This document shows, piece after piece, positions 9,025 to 18,622 of a DNA stretch of 64,000 bases (positions within the stretch are counted from its first letter, which is position 1; each line of letters opens with the position of its first letter). A program made the position numbers and the translations under genes. The notes beneath the pieces are model-generated. The model searched no databases and was not told the origin of the DNA. It saw only the letters and a program-made list of their open reading frames with translations. Source of the stretch: Acetobacter sicerae (GTDB lineage: Bacteria > Pseudomonadota > Alphaproteobacteria > Acetobacterales > Acetobacteraceae); assembly GCF_011516765.1 (NCBI RefSeq), contig NZ_JAAABN010000015.1, positions 1 to 64,000 of the forward strand, read 5' to 3'.

Positions 9025-10189
9025 AACTGACGCAGTCCCCGCCGTCGGAGCCAAACCTCGTCTGCGCTGGATCATTCCTGTCGCAGCAGGCGTTTTCGGG
9101 ATCATTCTCGCCGTGGGAACGATCGTGCGTATCCATGACCGCCATCAGCTTCATGCGATGAATGTTGCGGCGCTGGTGCCCAGTGTGACGGTCGTGCATC
9201 CGGGAGGCCACGCTGTTGATACGCTGGTCCTGCCCGGTATCCTGCAGGCATGGTACAGCGCACCGGTCTATGCCCGGACCAACGGCTATCTTCGGAAATG
9301 GTATGTCGATATCGGGCAGAAGGTGGAATCAGGCCAGCTTCTGGCGGAAATCGATACCCCCGATGTTGATCTGCAACTTGCCGGAGCAAGAGCTGCGTTG
9401 GGCACACGGACCGCACAGCGTGATCTGGCGCGGATTACATCGCGCCGCTGGGACCGGCTGAATGCTGAAAACGCTGTATCCCAGCAGGAAACGGACGAAC
9501 GCCGGGGAAATTTGGCAGCCAGCGAGGCTACGCGGCATGAAGCAGCGGCGGAGGTGGAACGGCTTGAAACGCTTTCCGCCTTCAAGCGCATCATTGCGCC
9601 TTTCACCGGTGTGGTGACCAGTCGCGCGACCGATATCGGTGCGCTGATCGTCGCCGGTACGGCTGCCAGCCAGCCGCTTTTTACCGTTTCGGACGTGAGC
9701 CGTCTGCGGCTTTATGTGCGTGTGCCGCAGGCTTATGCTGCGCGGATGCAGGAGGGGTTTGTGGCGCATTTCAGTGTGCCCGATTACCGTAACCGGCAGT
9801 TTGACGCTCTACTGCTCCGGTCTTCGGATGCGGTTGATTCCCAGTCGGGAACGATGCTGGTGCAGCTTGTCTATGATAACGGAGAAAATCTTCTCAAACC
9901 GGGTGCCTATGCCCAGATCGCCTTTACGTTTCACGGTCCGGAACCGCAGGCGCCGCCCACCGTGCGCATTCCCGCCAGCAGCCTGCTTTTTCGCAAGGAC
10001 GGGACAACCGTGGCGCTGGTGGACGGGGATGACCATGCCAAAATACAGCCCGTCTCAATCCTGATCGATTTCGGGACCGAACTTGAGGTGACGGGCCTCA
10101 CACCACAGGACAGGATCATAACCAACCCGCCGGATGATATCGGTGATGGAGACCCCGTCAAACCGCGTGAGGGTGGGCATGAAGAGTGA
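8993..10189 (+). CDS. RND efflux periplasmic adaptor (HlyD/AcrA-family membrane fusion protein)
   Basis: 398 residues from the ATG at 8993. The N-terminal anchor (WIIPVAAGVFGIILAVGTIV) is followed by the barrel-sandwich/lipoyl half motif around GYLRKWYVDIGQKVESGQLLAEIDTPDVD, a helical hairpin (about residues 125-190), the second lipoyl half (IIAPFTGVVTSRATDIGALI) and beta-barrel and membrane-proximal domains. It bridges the RND permease to the outer-membrane channel. It overlaps the permease stop. In-frame ATGs at 9011 and 9017 are alternatives; 9017 gives an ATGGCTGA overlap. The longer frame back to 8948 would lie wholly within the permease gene and is unlikely. Confidence 0.9.
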   Translation: MGQTEPMPMAETDAVPAVGAKPRLRWIIPVAAGVFGIILAVGTIVRIHDRHQLHAMNVAALVPSVTVVHPGGHAVDTLVLPGILQAWYSAPVYARTNGYLRKWYVDIGQKVESGQLLAEIDTPDVDLQLAGARAALGTRTAQRDLARITSRRWDRLNAENAVSQQETDERRGNLAASEATRHEAAAEVERLETLSAFKRIIAPFTGVVTSRATDIGALIVAGTAASQPLFTVSDVSRLRLYVRVPQAYAARMQEGFVAHFSVPDYRNRQFDALLLRSSDAVDSQSGTMLVQLVYDNGENLLKPGAYAQIAFTFHGPEPQAPPTVRIPASSLLFRKDGTTVALVDGDDHAKIQPVSILIDFGTELEVTGLTPQDRIITNPPDDIGDGDPVKPREGGHEE

Positions 10190-11597
10190 GCGGGGCAGGG
10201 CGGTCCTGTTTCTTCTCACCCTGCTGTGCGGCTGCGACCTGTCCCCCCGTTACCACAAGCCCACATTGCCCGACATACCCGCCACATTCCGGGAAACCGG
10301 ACCGTGGACGCCGGCGCAGCCCGCCGATACCGCGCAACGGGGGGCGTGGTGGTCGGTCATGGGAGATGAGGATCTGAACCGGCTGGAGGACAGGGTTGAA
10401 CATGGCAACCCGCAACTGGCCGCCGCCGTGGCGCGCTATGATGAGGCGCGGGCGCTGGTCAGGCGGGCGCGTGCTGATTTTTTACCCCAGATTGATGCGT
10501 CAGCCAGCGCACAACGTGAACGCGCGCTCTTTGCCGCCACCGGAAATTATTACGAATACCGCGACTATGAATCCGGCGGCACCGTTTCATGGGAACCGGA
10601 TATCTGGGGACGTATCCGCAATCTGGTCAGGGCGGCGCGGGCCAATGCGCAGGCAAGTGCCGCCGATCTGGCGTCACTCCGTCTCAGTCTGGAAGGCGAA
10701 CTGGGCGACGATTATTTCCAGCTTCGCGGTCTGGATGCCCGTGTCAGCCTCTTGCGAAAGACCATGGCAGCTTATTCCGCAGCGCTGGATCTGACCACAA
10801 AGCGCTTTGTCGGCGGGGCGTCGAATGAGCTGGATGTAGGCCGCGCACGCACCCAGTTGACCACAACGCAATCCCAACTGGAGCAATTGGTGGCGGACCG
10901 CGCGCTGGTGGAACATGCCATCGCCGTGCTGATCGGGGAGCAGCCTTCCACCTTTTCAATTCCGCCGAGGGATGAGCTGACGCCCGTGCCCGTCATTCCC
11001 ATAACCGCGCCTGCGCACCTGCTGGAACGCAGGCCGGATGTCGCGTCAGCGGAGCGGCACATGGCGGCGGCCAATGCCCGGGTCGGGGTGGCGAGAGCAG
11101 CCTTCTTTCCCAACATCACGCTTGGGGCGATGGGTGGTTCGGAAACCACGACCCGTATGCTGGCGTCAGCCGGGACTGGTGTGTGGGCGCTTGGGCCGGC
11201 GCTGGCAACGCTCGCCATATTTGATGGAGGGCGGCGGTTCGCCAATCTGGCTCTTACACACGCGGAATATGCTCAGGCCGCAGCCAGTTACCGGCAGACG
11301 GCACTGACGGCTTTCCGTGAGGTTGAGGACCAGCTGGCGCTCCTCAACCATCTGGCCGATGCCGCCGCGCGGCAGGAAGAAGGGGTAACGGCGGCAACGC
11401 GCACCGACCATCTGGCCAGTATTCAGTATCGTGAAGGGGCCGTTGATTATCTACAGGTTGTCATCGCCCAGACGGCTGAACTTCAGGCGCGGGAAGACCT
11501 GATTACGGTTAATACGCGCCGTCTCGTAAGTGGCGTGGATCTTGTGCGGGCCATGGGAGGTAGCTGGGGGCCGCCGGAGGGGCCAAAAGCAAAATAG
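10179..11597 (+). CDS. RND efflux outer-membrane lipoprotein, NodT/OprM family
   Basis: 472 residues from the ATG at 10179, which overlaps the adaptor stop. The N-terminal hydrophobic stretch ends at LLTLLCGC, giving a lipidation cysteine. It is followed by the NodT/OprM signature LSPRYHKPTLPDIPATF and two OEP repeats rich in Ala, Gln and Arg (for example LAAAVARYDEARALVRRARADF and RPDVASAERHMAAANARVGVARAAFFPNI). It forms the trimeric outer-membrane exit duct of the pump encoded by the two preceding genes. GAGGGTGGG upstream supports the start. Confidence 0.9.
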   Translation: MKSERGRAVLFLLTLLCGCDLSPRYHKPTLPDIPATFRETGPWTPAQPADTAQRGAWWSVMGDEDLNRLEDRVEHGNPQLAAAVARYDEARALVRRARADFLPQIDASASAQRERALFAATGNYYEYRDYESGGTVSWEPDIWGRIRNLVRAARANAQASAADLASLRLSLEGELGDDYFQLRGLDARVSLLRKTMAAYSAALDLTTKRFVGGASNELDVGRARTQLTTTQSQLEQLVADRALVEHAIAVLIGEQPSTFSIPPRDELTPVPVIPITAPAHLLERRPDVASAERHMAAANARVGVARAAFFPNITLGAMGGSETTTRMLASAGTGVWALGPALATLAIFDGGRRFANLALTHAEYAQAAASYRQTALTAFREVEDQLALLNHLADAAARQEEGVTAATRTDHLASIQYREGAVDYLQVVIAQTAELQAREDLITVNTRRLVSGVDLVRAMGGSWGPPEGPKAK

Positions 11598-11781
11598 GTC
11601 TTCCGTTGTCCGCATGTTTCTGTTGCGTCCAGCCGGTTTGACGACACGATAGCTTTATCGGCGTGAGGCTCGGCTACTTGATCCTTATGGAAGGTGGGAG
11701 GTGTCCGATATCTGTCGCATCGCGCCACATTCCCCCATTGGGGAGGTATCCGCACTTCATATCATCTGTCGCAACACGCAA

Positions 11782-12282
11782 TCAGCTTTGCTTTTCTCCG
11801 CATTGCATAGGGGGCGTTTCATGGGGAGGCTGGACGGCCGCATGGTCGCTGCCTGTCACGTAATCCTGGAGTTCACGTGCTTCCTGTTCGGCATTTTCAG
11901 CGCGGAGTTTGACAATATCTCCGATGCTGACCAGTCCGACGAGTTTTCCGTTGTCCAGAACGGGAACATGCCGATTGCGGGAATACGTCATGCGGCAGGC
12001 AATATCGTAAATACTGTCATCGGGTGTCGCGGTCGGCATATCCTTCGTCATGATATCCCTTGCGGTCAGGGCGGATATGTCCGCACCGTGTTCGGATAAC
12101 ATGTGAACGATCCCTTTTTCCGAGACCATGCCAATCAGTTGTCCATCAGGGCCAAGAACGGGTGCGCCACCAATATTATGCTGCGCCAGTATGGTGGCGA
12201 CGTGCACAACGGGGTCGTCTGCTTTCACGGTAATGACCGTGCTGCCTTTTTGCGCCAGAATGTGAAAGACATGAGAGGACAT
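11782..12282 (-). CDS. CBS-domain protein
   Basis: 166-residue cytosolic protein with two CBS motifs, about residues 12-65 (KADDPVVHVATILAQHNIGGAPVL) and 75-130 (DIMTKDMPTATPDDSIYDIACRM). Each ends in a GMVSEKGIV/GLVSIGDIV-type strand. Paired CBS domains form a Bateman module that usually binds adenosyl nucleotides or NAD(H). It is the first gene after nuoN, 45 bp downstream on the same strand, so it may be co-transcribed with complex I and sense energy state; this is inference. Its own AAGGA site precedes the ATG. Confidence 0.85.
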   Translation of the reverse strand: MSSHVFHILAQKGSTVITVKADDPVVHVATILAQHNIGGAPVLGPDGQLIGMVSEKGIVHMLSEHGADISALTARDIMTKDMPTATPDDSIYDIACRMTYSRNRHVPVLDNGKLVGLVSIGDIVKLRAENAEQEARELQDYVTGSDHAAVQPPHETPPMQCGEKQS

Positions 12283-12327
12283 GGGAAAATCCTTTCCATG
12301 TTTTGAGGGAATCGAAAATAAGTTTCG

Positions 12328-13788
12328 TCAACGCATCGTCATCTCGGCCTCTGTGTCAGACGGGATGGCGGAGACAGGAAGAAGAGGATGGAGGGCGCGG
12401 GCGGGAAAAAGCCCTCCAATCACCACGATTATTGTGAGAACGATGACAAGCGCCATCAGTTCCGGGCGGACATGCCGATTCAGGCTGGCGGATGGCAGCG
12501 ATGGTGCTGACATCATGACACGGATGATGTTCAGGTAATAATACAACCCGATAATGCTGCCGATTATGAGCGCACCCAGCAGCAGGTTGCGCTGGTATTC
12601 AACTCCTGTCGCTGCGATCTCGAATTTTGCAAAAAATCCGATGCCGGGTGGAATGCCCGCAAGAGAAAGCAGCATGAGCGACAGGGCCGAAGCAAGAAAC
12701 GGGCGGGTGAAAAACAGTCCCTTCCATTGCGCGATGACCGTGCCATCGGGGCCGTCAGGCGTTGCGAAAGCGGCAATGGTCGCAAAGACGCCTAATGTAC
12801 TGGCTGTATAGGCCAGAAGATAAATGGTTATGGCTCCCGATTGCAGACGGCCGGGGCAAAGGAAGGCAATCAGCAGGTAGCCCACATGTGCAATGGATGA
12901 GCAGGCCAGAAGACGTGTGAGGCTGGTTTGACGCAATGCAAGAAGGTTGCCCCCCATGATGGTCAGGATAATGACGACATACAGGATGTCGTTGAGGAAG
13001 GGAGGCTGGTTTCCCGTTCCGAAATAGCGGACAAGTGAAGAAAATATCGCAATTTTAGAAACCACAGCCAGAAACGCCGCCACGGGAACGGGTGCGCCCT
13101 CCATCACGTCCAGCAGCCACATATGGAAGGGAACAGCAGAAAGCTTGAAGAACATGCCGACAAGGATCATGATCGTGGCAGAAACCGGCAACGCGGGGGA
13201 AATATCCCCGATCGTAACAGGCGGCATGAACCGCAGCGATCCTGTAACGCCATAAGCCAGACCGACACCAAACAGAAGAATGGCGGAAGATACTCCTGAC
13301 AGGATCAGGTATTTCATCGCCGCCTCATAACCCGGCATGACCGGGCGATGCCGGAAGGTCACAAGTCCCATGAGCGAGACACCAAGGATTTCCAGCCCCA
13401 GGAAAAAGGGCATGTAATTCGCGCTGAAGACCATGGTCAGTGCGCCCAGCGTACCCAGCATGCACAGCAGGGGATATTCATCCACCAGTGACGTGGTTCT
13501 GTCGTGCGCATCATCCCGCCATGACATGAGCAGGATGCACATGCTGGAAAACATGATGAGGATTGCAGTATAGTTTGCCCATTGATCCTGAATGAACAGA
13601 CTGTCGCCATTATCCAGCGCTGTGCCGGTATGGCGTCCTGCAAACACAAGAGCCAGCAGCAGCGTCACCATTCCGGTCAGAAAGCTGCGATTCACCGAAC
13701 GTCGCCATGCGGTTGCAGCAAGCATGACCGTGATCCCTACACAGAGCACCGGCAGGGGTGTGGGCAGGAAAACATCGTGCCCGATCAT
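12328..13788 (-). CDS. nuoN: NADH-quinone oxidoreductase subunit N
   Basis: 486-residue antiporter-like membrane subunit of complex I, about 14 TM helices; E. coli NuoN is of similar length. The Mrp-type core is visible: FFKLSAVPFHMWLLDVMEGAPVPVAAFL with the functional lysine and charged helix, and RQTSLTRLLACSSIAHVGYLL. It conducts protons across the cytoplasmic membrane. Last nuo gene; its ATG overlaps the nuoM stop in an ATGA junction, which implies translational coupling. Confidence 0.95.
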   Translation of the reverse strand: MIGHDVFLPTPLPVLCVGITVMLAATAWRRSVNRSFLTGMVTLLLALVFAGRHTGTALDNGDSLFIQDQWANYTAILIMFSSMCILLMSWRDDAHDRTTSLVDEYPLLCMLGTLGALTMVFSANYMPFFLGLEILGVSLMGLVTFRHRPVMPGYEAAMKYLILSGVSSAILLFGVGLAYGVTGSLRFMPPVTIGDISPALPVSATIMILVGMFFKLSAVPFHMWLLDVMEGAPVPVAAFLAVVSKIAIFSSLVRYFGTGNQPPFLNDILYVVIILTIMGGNLLALRQTSLTRLLACSSIAHVGYLLIAFLCPGRLQSGAITIYLLAYTASTLGVFATIAAFATPDGPDGTVIAQWKGLFFTRPFLASALSLMLLSLAGIPPGIGFFAKFEIAATGVEYQRNLLLGALIIGSIIGLYYYLNIIRVMMSAPSLPSASLNRHVRPELMALVIVLTIIVVIGGLFPARALHPLLPVSAIPSDTEAEMTMR

Positions 13789-15296
13789 GGCGCGTGATCT
13801 CCCTCACTGTTCGTCGCCATAACGGGCAGGGGAGATGGAGCGGAAAACGTCATGAAAGGCTGTGGATGCAGGCCCAGCACGACCAGAAAAATCATTGCAC
13901 AGGCGAAAACCGCCATCTGCCGCACGGGCAAATCCTCCAGGGGGCGTTGATCCTCCTTCGGCGCTGCCAGAAAGACGCGATTGACCATCCGCAGCGCATA
14001 GATGGCGGCAAGAACCAGTCCCACTGTTGTCAGCGTCGCAATGACGGGACTGACATGCCATGTCGCCAGCAGCACAAGGAACTCACCGGCGAAATTACCC
14101 AGTCCGGGCATTCCGAGCGACGCCACGGCAAAAAACAGTCCCGTGGCGGACAGGCGCGGCATGGCTGTCCACAATCCGCCGATACGGTGCATGTCACGGG
14201 TATGCAGTCGGTCCTGAATGGCCCCTGCGATCAGGAAAAGCGCGCCCGCGCTCAATCCGTGAGCCAGCATCTGGATGATCGCTCCCTGCATTCCCATGCG
14301 GGAGCCGGTAAAGATACCAAGCACCACAAAGCCCATGTGGCTGATACTGCTGTAAGCGATCAGGCGCTTGAGATCATTCTGCGCGCAGGACAGCCACGCC
14401 CCGTACAGAACACCGACAACGCCCAGTCCCATGGCGACGGGTGCGAAATACATCGCCGCATCGGGAAACAGCATGATATTGAAACGGATCATGCCATATC
14501 CTCCTGTTTTGAGAAGGATACCCGCCAGCAGCACGCTGGCCGCCGTGGGGGCCTGCGTATGCGCATCCGGCAGCCAGACATGGACCGGCACAAGGGGCAG
14601 CTTGACGGCGAAGGCGATGAAGAAACCCAGCATGAGCAGCATGGACAGGGTAGGGGACAGGTGCGTTTGGGCCAGTGTGAAGTAGTCGAATGTCAGCACG
14701 CCGGTTTCCCGGTCATGCGTGATGACCAGACCGAGTATGGACAGCAGCATGAGCAGTCCGCTGCCCTGCGTGAACATGAAAAACTTCAGGGCGGCGCGCT
14801 GCCTGTCCTCATGCCCCCATACGGCGATCAGCACGAACATCGGCACCAGCATCAGTTCCCAGAAAAAGAAGAACAGGAACAGGTCGGTGGCCAGAAATGT
14901 CCCGACAATACCAGTAAGTGTCGTAAGAAAAAGGAGATGGAATGTGCCAGCCTTGACCGTAACCTGACGGGTGGCAAGACATGCGCACAGAAAGCACAGG
15001 ATCAGCGAAAGCCAGATCAGCGAAAGCGAAAGACCGTCCATGTCCAGCCTGACAGCGATCCCCATGGTCGGGATCCATGGCATGGAAAAATGCTCCAGCC
15101 ATGGTCCTGTGCGAATGGTCGGATGGTTGAATGTGACCATTGCAAGCAACAGCGTTTCCACAATCAGTGTCGCCAGCATCATCCACCATGACGCATTGCG
15201 TGAGGGTGCGCCGGTATGAGGCCGGATGCGCTCAGCCAGCCATGCCAGACCACCACCCAGGACGGGCAGCAGCACAAGGGCGGGAAGGGGATTCAT
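13785..15296 (-). CDS. nuoM: NADH-quinone oxidoreductase subunit M
   Basis: 503-residue antiporter-like subunit. The conserved glutamate/lysine segments are present: FFFWELMLVPMFVLIAVWG, FAVKLPLVPVHVWLPDAHTQAPTAASVLLAG and AQNDLKRLIAYSSISHMGFV. The start at 15296 (MNPLPALVLLPVLGG) gives an ATGA overlap with the nuoL stop; the open frame runs 126 bp further upstream but only into nuoL. One of three proton channels of complex I. Confidence 0.95.
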   Translation of the reverse strand: MNPLPALVLLPVLGGGLAWLAERIRPHTGAPSRNASWWMMLATLIVETLLLAMVTFNHPTIRTGPWLEHFSMPWIPTMGIAVRLDMDGLSLSLIWLSLILCFLCACLATRQVTVKAGTFHLLFLTTLTGIVGTFLATDLFLFFFFWELMLVPMFVLIAVWGHEDRQRAALKFFMFTQGSGLLMLLSILGLVITHDRETGVLTFDYFTLAQTHLSPTLSMLLMLGFFIAFAVKLPLVPVHVWLPDAHTQAPTAASVLLAGILLKTGGYGMIRFNIMLFPDAAMYFAPVAMGLGVVGVLYGAWLSCAQNDLKRLIAYSSISHMGFVVLGIFTGSRMGMQGAIIQMLAHGLSAGALFLIAGAIQDRLHTRDMHRIGGLWTAMPRLSATGLFFAVASLGMPGLGNFAGEFLVLLATWHVSPVIATLTTVGLVLAAIYALRMVNRVFLAAPKEDQRPLEDLPVRQMAVFACAMIFLVVLGLHPQPFMTFSAPSPLPVMATNSEGDHAP

Positions 15297-17260
15297 GACA
15301 GCACCGCCATGGCGAGAGCCGCGCACAGCCCACCAGCAATCCATGCCGCATACCATCGCACGCGACCATTCTGTATCTGGCCCAGCAGACGATCCGCCCC
15401 TCTGATGCCGCTGGTCCCCCATAGGGCCAGCGTGCCCAGAAAATCCGTTCGCGCCCTGAGAACCGAGGTGCTGGCCGTCCGTGCCAGCCGTCCTGTTCCG
15501 GTTATGACGTAATCAAGAATATCATGCCGTGTCAGCCACGTCAGGAAACGAAAGGGCTGCACGAACAGGCGGTCATACAACATGTCGATGCCCTCGCCAG
15601 TGCGGGCAAAGCGGATAACGGCCGCTTGTCCCGGTATCTCGCGCATGACGGGGGAAGGGCGTCCCCACAGCACCCATGCGACGCCAAGTCCGGCAAGAGG
15701 AACGATCGCGCCCGCCAGTATAAGCCAGCCGGGTTCATCCGCGTGTGAGTGGGATGCCGCGGGATCAAGAAGGGCGCTGAACAGGTGAAGGGGAGGAAAT
15801 GTCGTGGGCATTTCAATGATGCCTCCGCAAAGGGACAGAACGCACAGACAGCCAAGGGGTATGGTCATGAAGCGTGACGTCTGGCCCCTCATTGTGGTTC
15901 CCGATTTTCCGAAAAAAACGATGAATACGCAGCGGAAAATATAAAGCGCTGTCAGGAAGGCGCCCAGCAGGGCCATTCCCCACAGGAAATGTCCGCTCAG
16001 GATCAATTCATGCGTCAGGCGGAAATGGGCGGGCCATACGCCCGACAGGATCATTTCCTTGCTGTAGAACCCGGCCGTGACCAGTGGCAGACCGGCCAGC
16101 GCGGAGGCTCCGATGACAAAAGCGGCAGTCAGTCCTGGCATGGTATGGCGCAGGCCACCCAGACGGAAAATATCCTGTTCATGATGGGTGCGCACGATAA
16201 CGGCGCCCGCAGTCAGGAAAAGCAGCGCCTTGAAAAAGGCATGGGTCATCAGGTGAAAGAGCGCCGCCTGCCATACGCCGCATCCCAGAGCGAGAAACAT
16301 GTAGCCCAACTGGCTGATCGTGGACCATGCAAGCACACGCTTGAGATCGGACTGTACCAGCGCCGTGCAGGCTCCCATAAGAATGGTCAGCGCTCCGAGT
16401 ACGGCCGTAAGCGCCATGACGGGGGTGGCCAGATCAAAAAGGTCATGCAGGCGTGCAATCAGATAGACACCTGCCGTAACCATCGTCGCCGCGTGGATCA
16501 GGGCGGAGGTCGGTGTCGGTCCGGCCATGGCATCCGGCAGCCATGTCTGGAACGGAATCTGCGCCGATTTCGCGAGTGCTCCGATGAGGATGAAAAATGC
16601 TGCCATGTTCACGGCGGACGAGGTGACCTGCCCGTTTGTCACTGCCGCCAGCACGGCTCCGATATCTAGGGAGCCGACCGCCGTGGCCAATAGCAGCATT
16701 CCACACAGCAACGCTGCGTCTCCCATGCGGGTCATGTAAAAAGCCTTGCGTGCCGCAGCGGTATTGACGGGGTTGTCGTACCAGAACCCGATGAGCAGGT
16801 AGGAGCACAGTCCCACGCCTTCCCATCCGATAAACAGGCAGAGCAGATCGGACGCCAGCACCAGCACCAGCATGGAGGCCACAAACAGCGTCATGCAGCC
16901 AAAAAAGCGGGCAATCCCTGGATCGTCGCGCATGTAGTTTGCGGCATAGATATGGATCAGTAGCCCCACGATCGTGACGACCAGAATCATGACCATGGAA
17001 ATACGGTCCAGCATGAACGCGATATCGGCTGAAAATCCCGCGATATGCATCCATGGCCATAGCGTTGCCTGCACTATTCCCGTCGCTGGACCCGACAGAA
17101 GCAGGACAGACAGCACAACGCTGATGACGGCGGATATTCCCATGCTCACACAGGCAACCGTCCCGACGGCATACGCGCTCATGCGTCCGGCGGTTACGAA
17201 CAGGATCAAAGAAGCTGCAAGCGGTGACAGGATGAGAAGGGGAAGCAGAATTTCGCCCAT
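15293..17260 (-). CDS. nuoL: NADH-quinone oxidoreductase subunit L
   Basis: 655-residue distal antiporter-like subunit; it carries the long lateral helix at its C-terminus. Key segments are FIGWEGVGLCSYLLIGFWY, ALAKSAQIPFQTWLPDAMAGPTPTSALIHAATMVTAGVYL and VQSDLKRVLAWSTISQLGYM. The start is placed at the ATG at 17260 (MGEILLPLLILSP), 5 nt after the nuoK stop; the upstream extension in this frame is a nuoK shadow. Proton pumping arm of complex I. Confidence 0.95.
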   Translation of the reverse strand: MGEILLPLLILSPLAASLILFVTAGRMSAYAVGTVACVSMGISAVISVVLSVLLLSGPATGIVQATLWPWMHIAGFSADIAFMLDRISMVMILVVTIVGLLIHIYAANYMRDDPGIARFFGCMTLFVASMLVLVLASDLLCLFIGWEGVGLCSYLLIGFWYDNPVNTAAARKAFYMTRMGDAALLCGMLLLATAVGSLDIGAVLAAVTNGQVTSSAVNMAAFFILIGALAKSAQIPFQTWLPDAMAGPTPTSALIHAATMVTAGVYLIARLHDLFDLATPVMALTAVLGALTILMGACTALVQSDLKRVLAWSTISQLGYMFLALGCGVWQAALFHLMTHAFFKALLFLTAGAVIVRTHHEQDIFRLGGLRHTMPGLTAAFVIGASALAGLPLVTAGFYSKEMILSGVWPAHFRLTHELILSGHFLWGMALLGAFLTALYIFRCVFIVFFGKSGTTMRGQTSRFMTIPLGCLCVLSLCGGIIEMPTTFPPLHLFSALLDPAASHSHADEPGWLILAGAIVPLAGLGVAWVLWGRPSPVMREIPGQAAVIRFARTGEGIDMLYDRLFVQPFRFLTWLTRHDILDYVITGTGRLARTASTSVLRARTDFLGTLALWGTSGIRGADRLLGQIQNGRVRWYAAWIAGGLCAALAMAVLS

Positions 17261-17265
17261 GGTCC

Positions 17266-17577
17266 TTATCCTTGCAGAAGATTGCCGGTATCGGCATCGA
17301 GCGTGGGACGTCCCCGGGCGTGCAGGCATAGAATGATGGCCAGTCCCACTGCCGTTTCCACGGCTGCGAGGGCGAGGATCAGCAGGAACATCACCTGTCC
17401 TGCCGCGTCATGCCAGCGTGCGCCTGCACCCACGAAGACGAGAGCGGTCGCATTGAGCATGATGTCCAGCGACATCAGCATGAACAGCATGTTGCGCCGG
17501 ATGAGAACGCCCGCCAGCCCGACCGAAAACAGGATGGTGGCCAGCAGAAGGGTGTCATTGAAGGAAAAAACCGGCAT
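17266..17577 (-). CDS. nuoK: NADH-quinone oxidoreductase subunit K
   Basis: 103 residues, three TM helices. The two buried glutamates typical of NuoK can be placed in the SLDIMLNATALVFV and ALAAVETAVGLAIIL regions; the second (VETAVGLA) is clearly conserved, while the first motif reads LDIML where many homologues have an E in LELML. ATG at 17577 directly follows the nuoJ stop. Together with NuoA, NuoJ and NuoH it links quinone reduction to proton transfer. Confidence 0.93.
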   Translation of the reverse strand: MPVFSFNDTLLLATILFSVGLAGVLIRRNMLFMLMSLDIMLNATALVFVGAGARWHDAAGQVMFLLILALAAVETAVGLAIILCLHARGRPTLDADTGNLLQG

Positions 17578-17578
17578 G

Positions 17579-18079
17579 TCAGGGATCCTCAACCCGGTTG
17601 CGCCCGATGTGAAAAGCCGCGACCAGACCAGCCAGAAGCAGGAAAGACGCCAGTTCGACCATCAGCACGTAGCGACCAAACAGGCTCAGCCCGACATCAT
17701 GCGCCGTAATGGGGGCAAGAGAATGCAGAGATGCGGAAAATGGGCTGATAAAATAAAGGAGTTCCGCACATGAAATGGCGGCCAGGATGCCCGGTCCCAG
17801 CCATGCGCGCGGACGCAGCCATTCCTTTTCACGCGCACTGTCCGGTTGCCCCAGATTGAGCATCATGATGACGAAGACGAACAGCACCATGATCGCACCG
17901 GCGTAGATGATGATCTCCAGCATCGCCGCGAAGGAGGCTCCCAGCATCACAAGCAGTGCCGCCAGCGCCAGCAGTGTCACGACCAGATACAGCACCGCAT
18001 GCACGGCGACTTTCCGGGTAATGACCATGATGGCCCCGATGACGGTCACACTGGCAGCAAGGAGGGCCAGAGCGTGCAT
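17579..18079 (-). CDS. nuoJ: NADH-quinone oxidoreductase subunit J
   Basis: 166 residues, five predicted TM helices. The conserved TM3 segment LEIIIYAGAIMVLFVFVIMMLNL, which contains the pi-bulge region in NuoJ/ND6, is intact. Start ATG (MHALALLAASV) lies 5 bp after the nuoI stop. Membrane-arm subunit of complex I. Confidence 0.94.
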   Translation of the reverse strand: MHALALLAASVTVIGAIMVITRKVAVHAVLYLVVTLLALAALLVMLGASFAAMLEIIIYAGAIMVLFVFVIMMLNLGQPDSAREKEWLRPRAWLGPGILAAISCAELLYFISPFSASLHSLAPITAHDVGLSLFGRYVLMVELASFLLLAGLVAAFHIGRNRVEDP

Positions 18080-18084
18080 GATGG

Positions 18085-18597
18085 TTACGGCAGCAGGGAG
18101 TGCAGGTCGATTGGCGGGCGTTCGCGTTCGGAGGCGCCGCGCTCCTTGCCGGGGATAGGGATGCCCGTGACATTGTAGAAGCTGTAATCGGGATATTTCC
18201 CGGTTCCGCTTATCAGCAGGTCTTCCTTTTCATAAACAAGATTGGGGCGTGCGTATTCGCCCATTTCAAAATCGGGCGTCAGCTGTATGGCGTAGGTTGG
18301 ACAGGCTTCTTCGCAAAAGCCACAGAAAATGCAACGGGAAAAATTGATCCGGAAATATTCGGGACGCCATCGGCCATCGGTCTCGGTTTTCTGCAGACTG
18401 ATGCAGTCCACCGGACAGGCGACAGCGCACAGGTTGCACGCCACGCACCGCTCCTCTCCATCGGGATCGCGCGACAGGATGATCCGTCCACGATAACGTG
18501 GCGGCAGATAGGGCTGCTGTTCGGGATACTGCACGGTCGCGCGCCGGTGGAAAGCATGCAGCGCCGTCAGGAACAGGGTGCGCAATGTATTGAACAT
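18085..18597 (-). CDS. nuoI: NADH-quinone oxidoreductase subunit I
   Basis: 170 residues with two 4Fe-4S ferredoxin motifs: [16 protein letters not shown] and [16 protein letters not shown], ligands of clusters N6a and N6b. The start at 18597 (MFNTLRTLF) is preferred; the longer open frame overlaps nuoH without family similarity. The peripheral-arm subunit passes electrons toward NuoB. Confidence 0.95.
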   Translation of the reverse strand: MFNTLRTLFLTALHAFHRRATVQYPEQQPYLPPRYRGRIILSRDPDGEERCVACNLCAVACPVDCISLQKTETDGRWRPEYFRINFSRCIFCGFCEEACPTYAIQLTPDFEMGEYARPNLVYEKEDLLISGTGKYPDYSFYNVTGIPIPGKERGASERERPPIDLHSLLP

Positions 18598-18622
18598 GGG
18601 AGATGCCTTTGCATCGGGCGTG

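Noticed and set aside
13758..15191. 477-codon plus-strand frame
   Set aside because: Fully antisense to nuoM and nuoN; Gln/His/Arg-rich composition with no domain. A shadow of GC-rich codon use.
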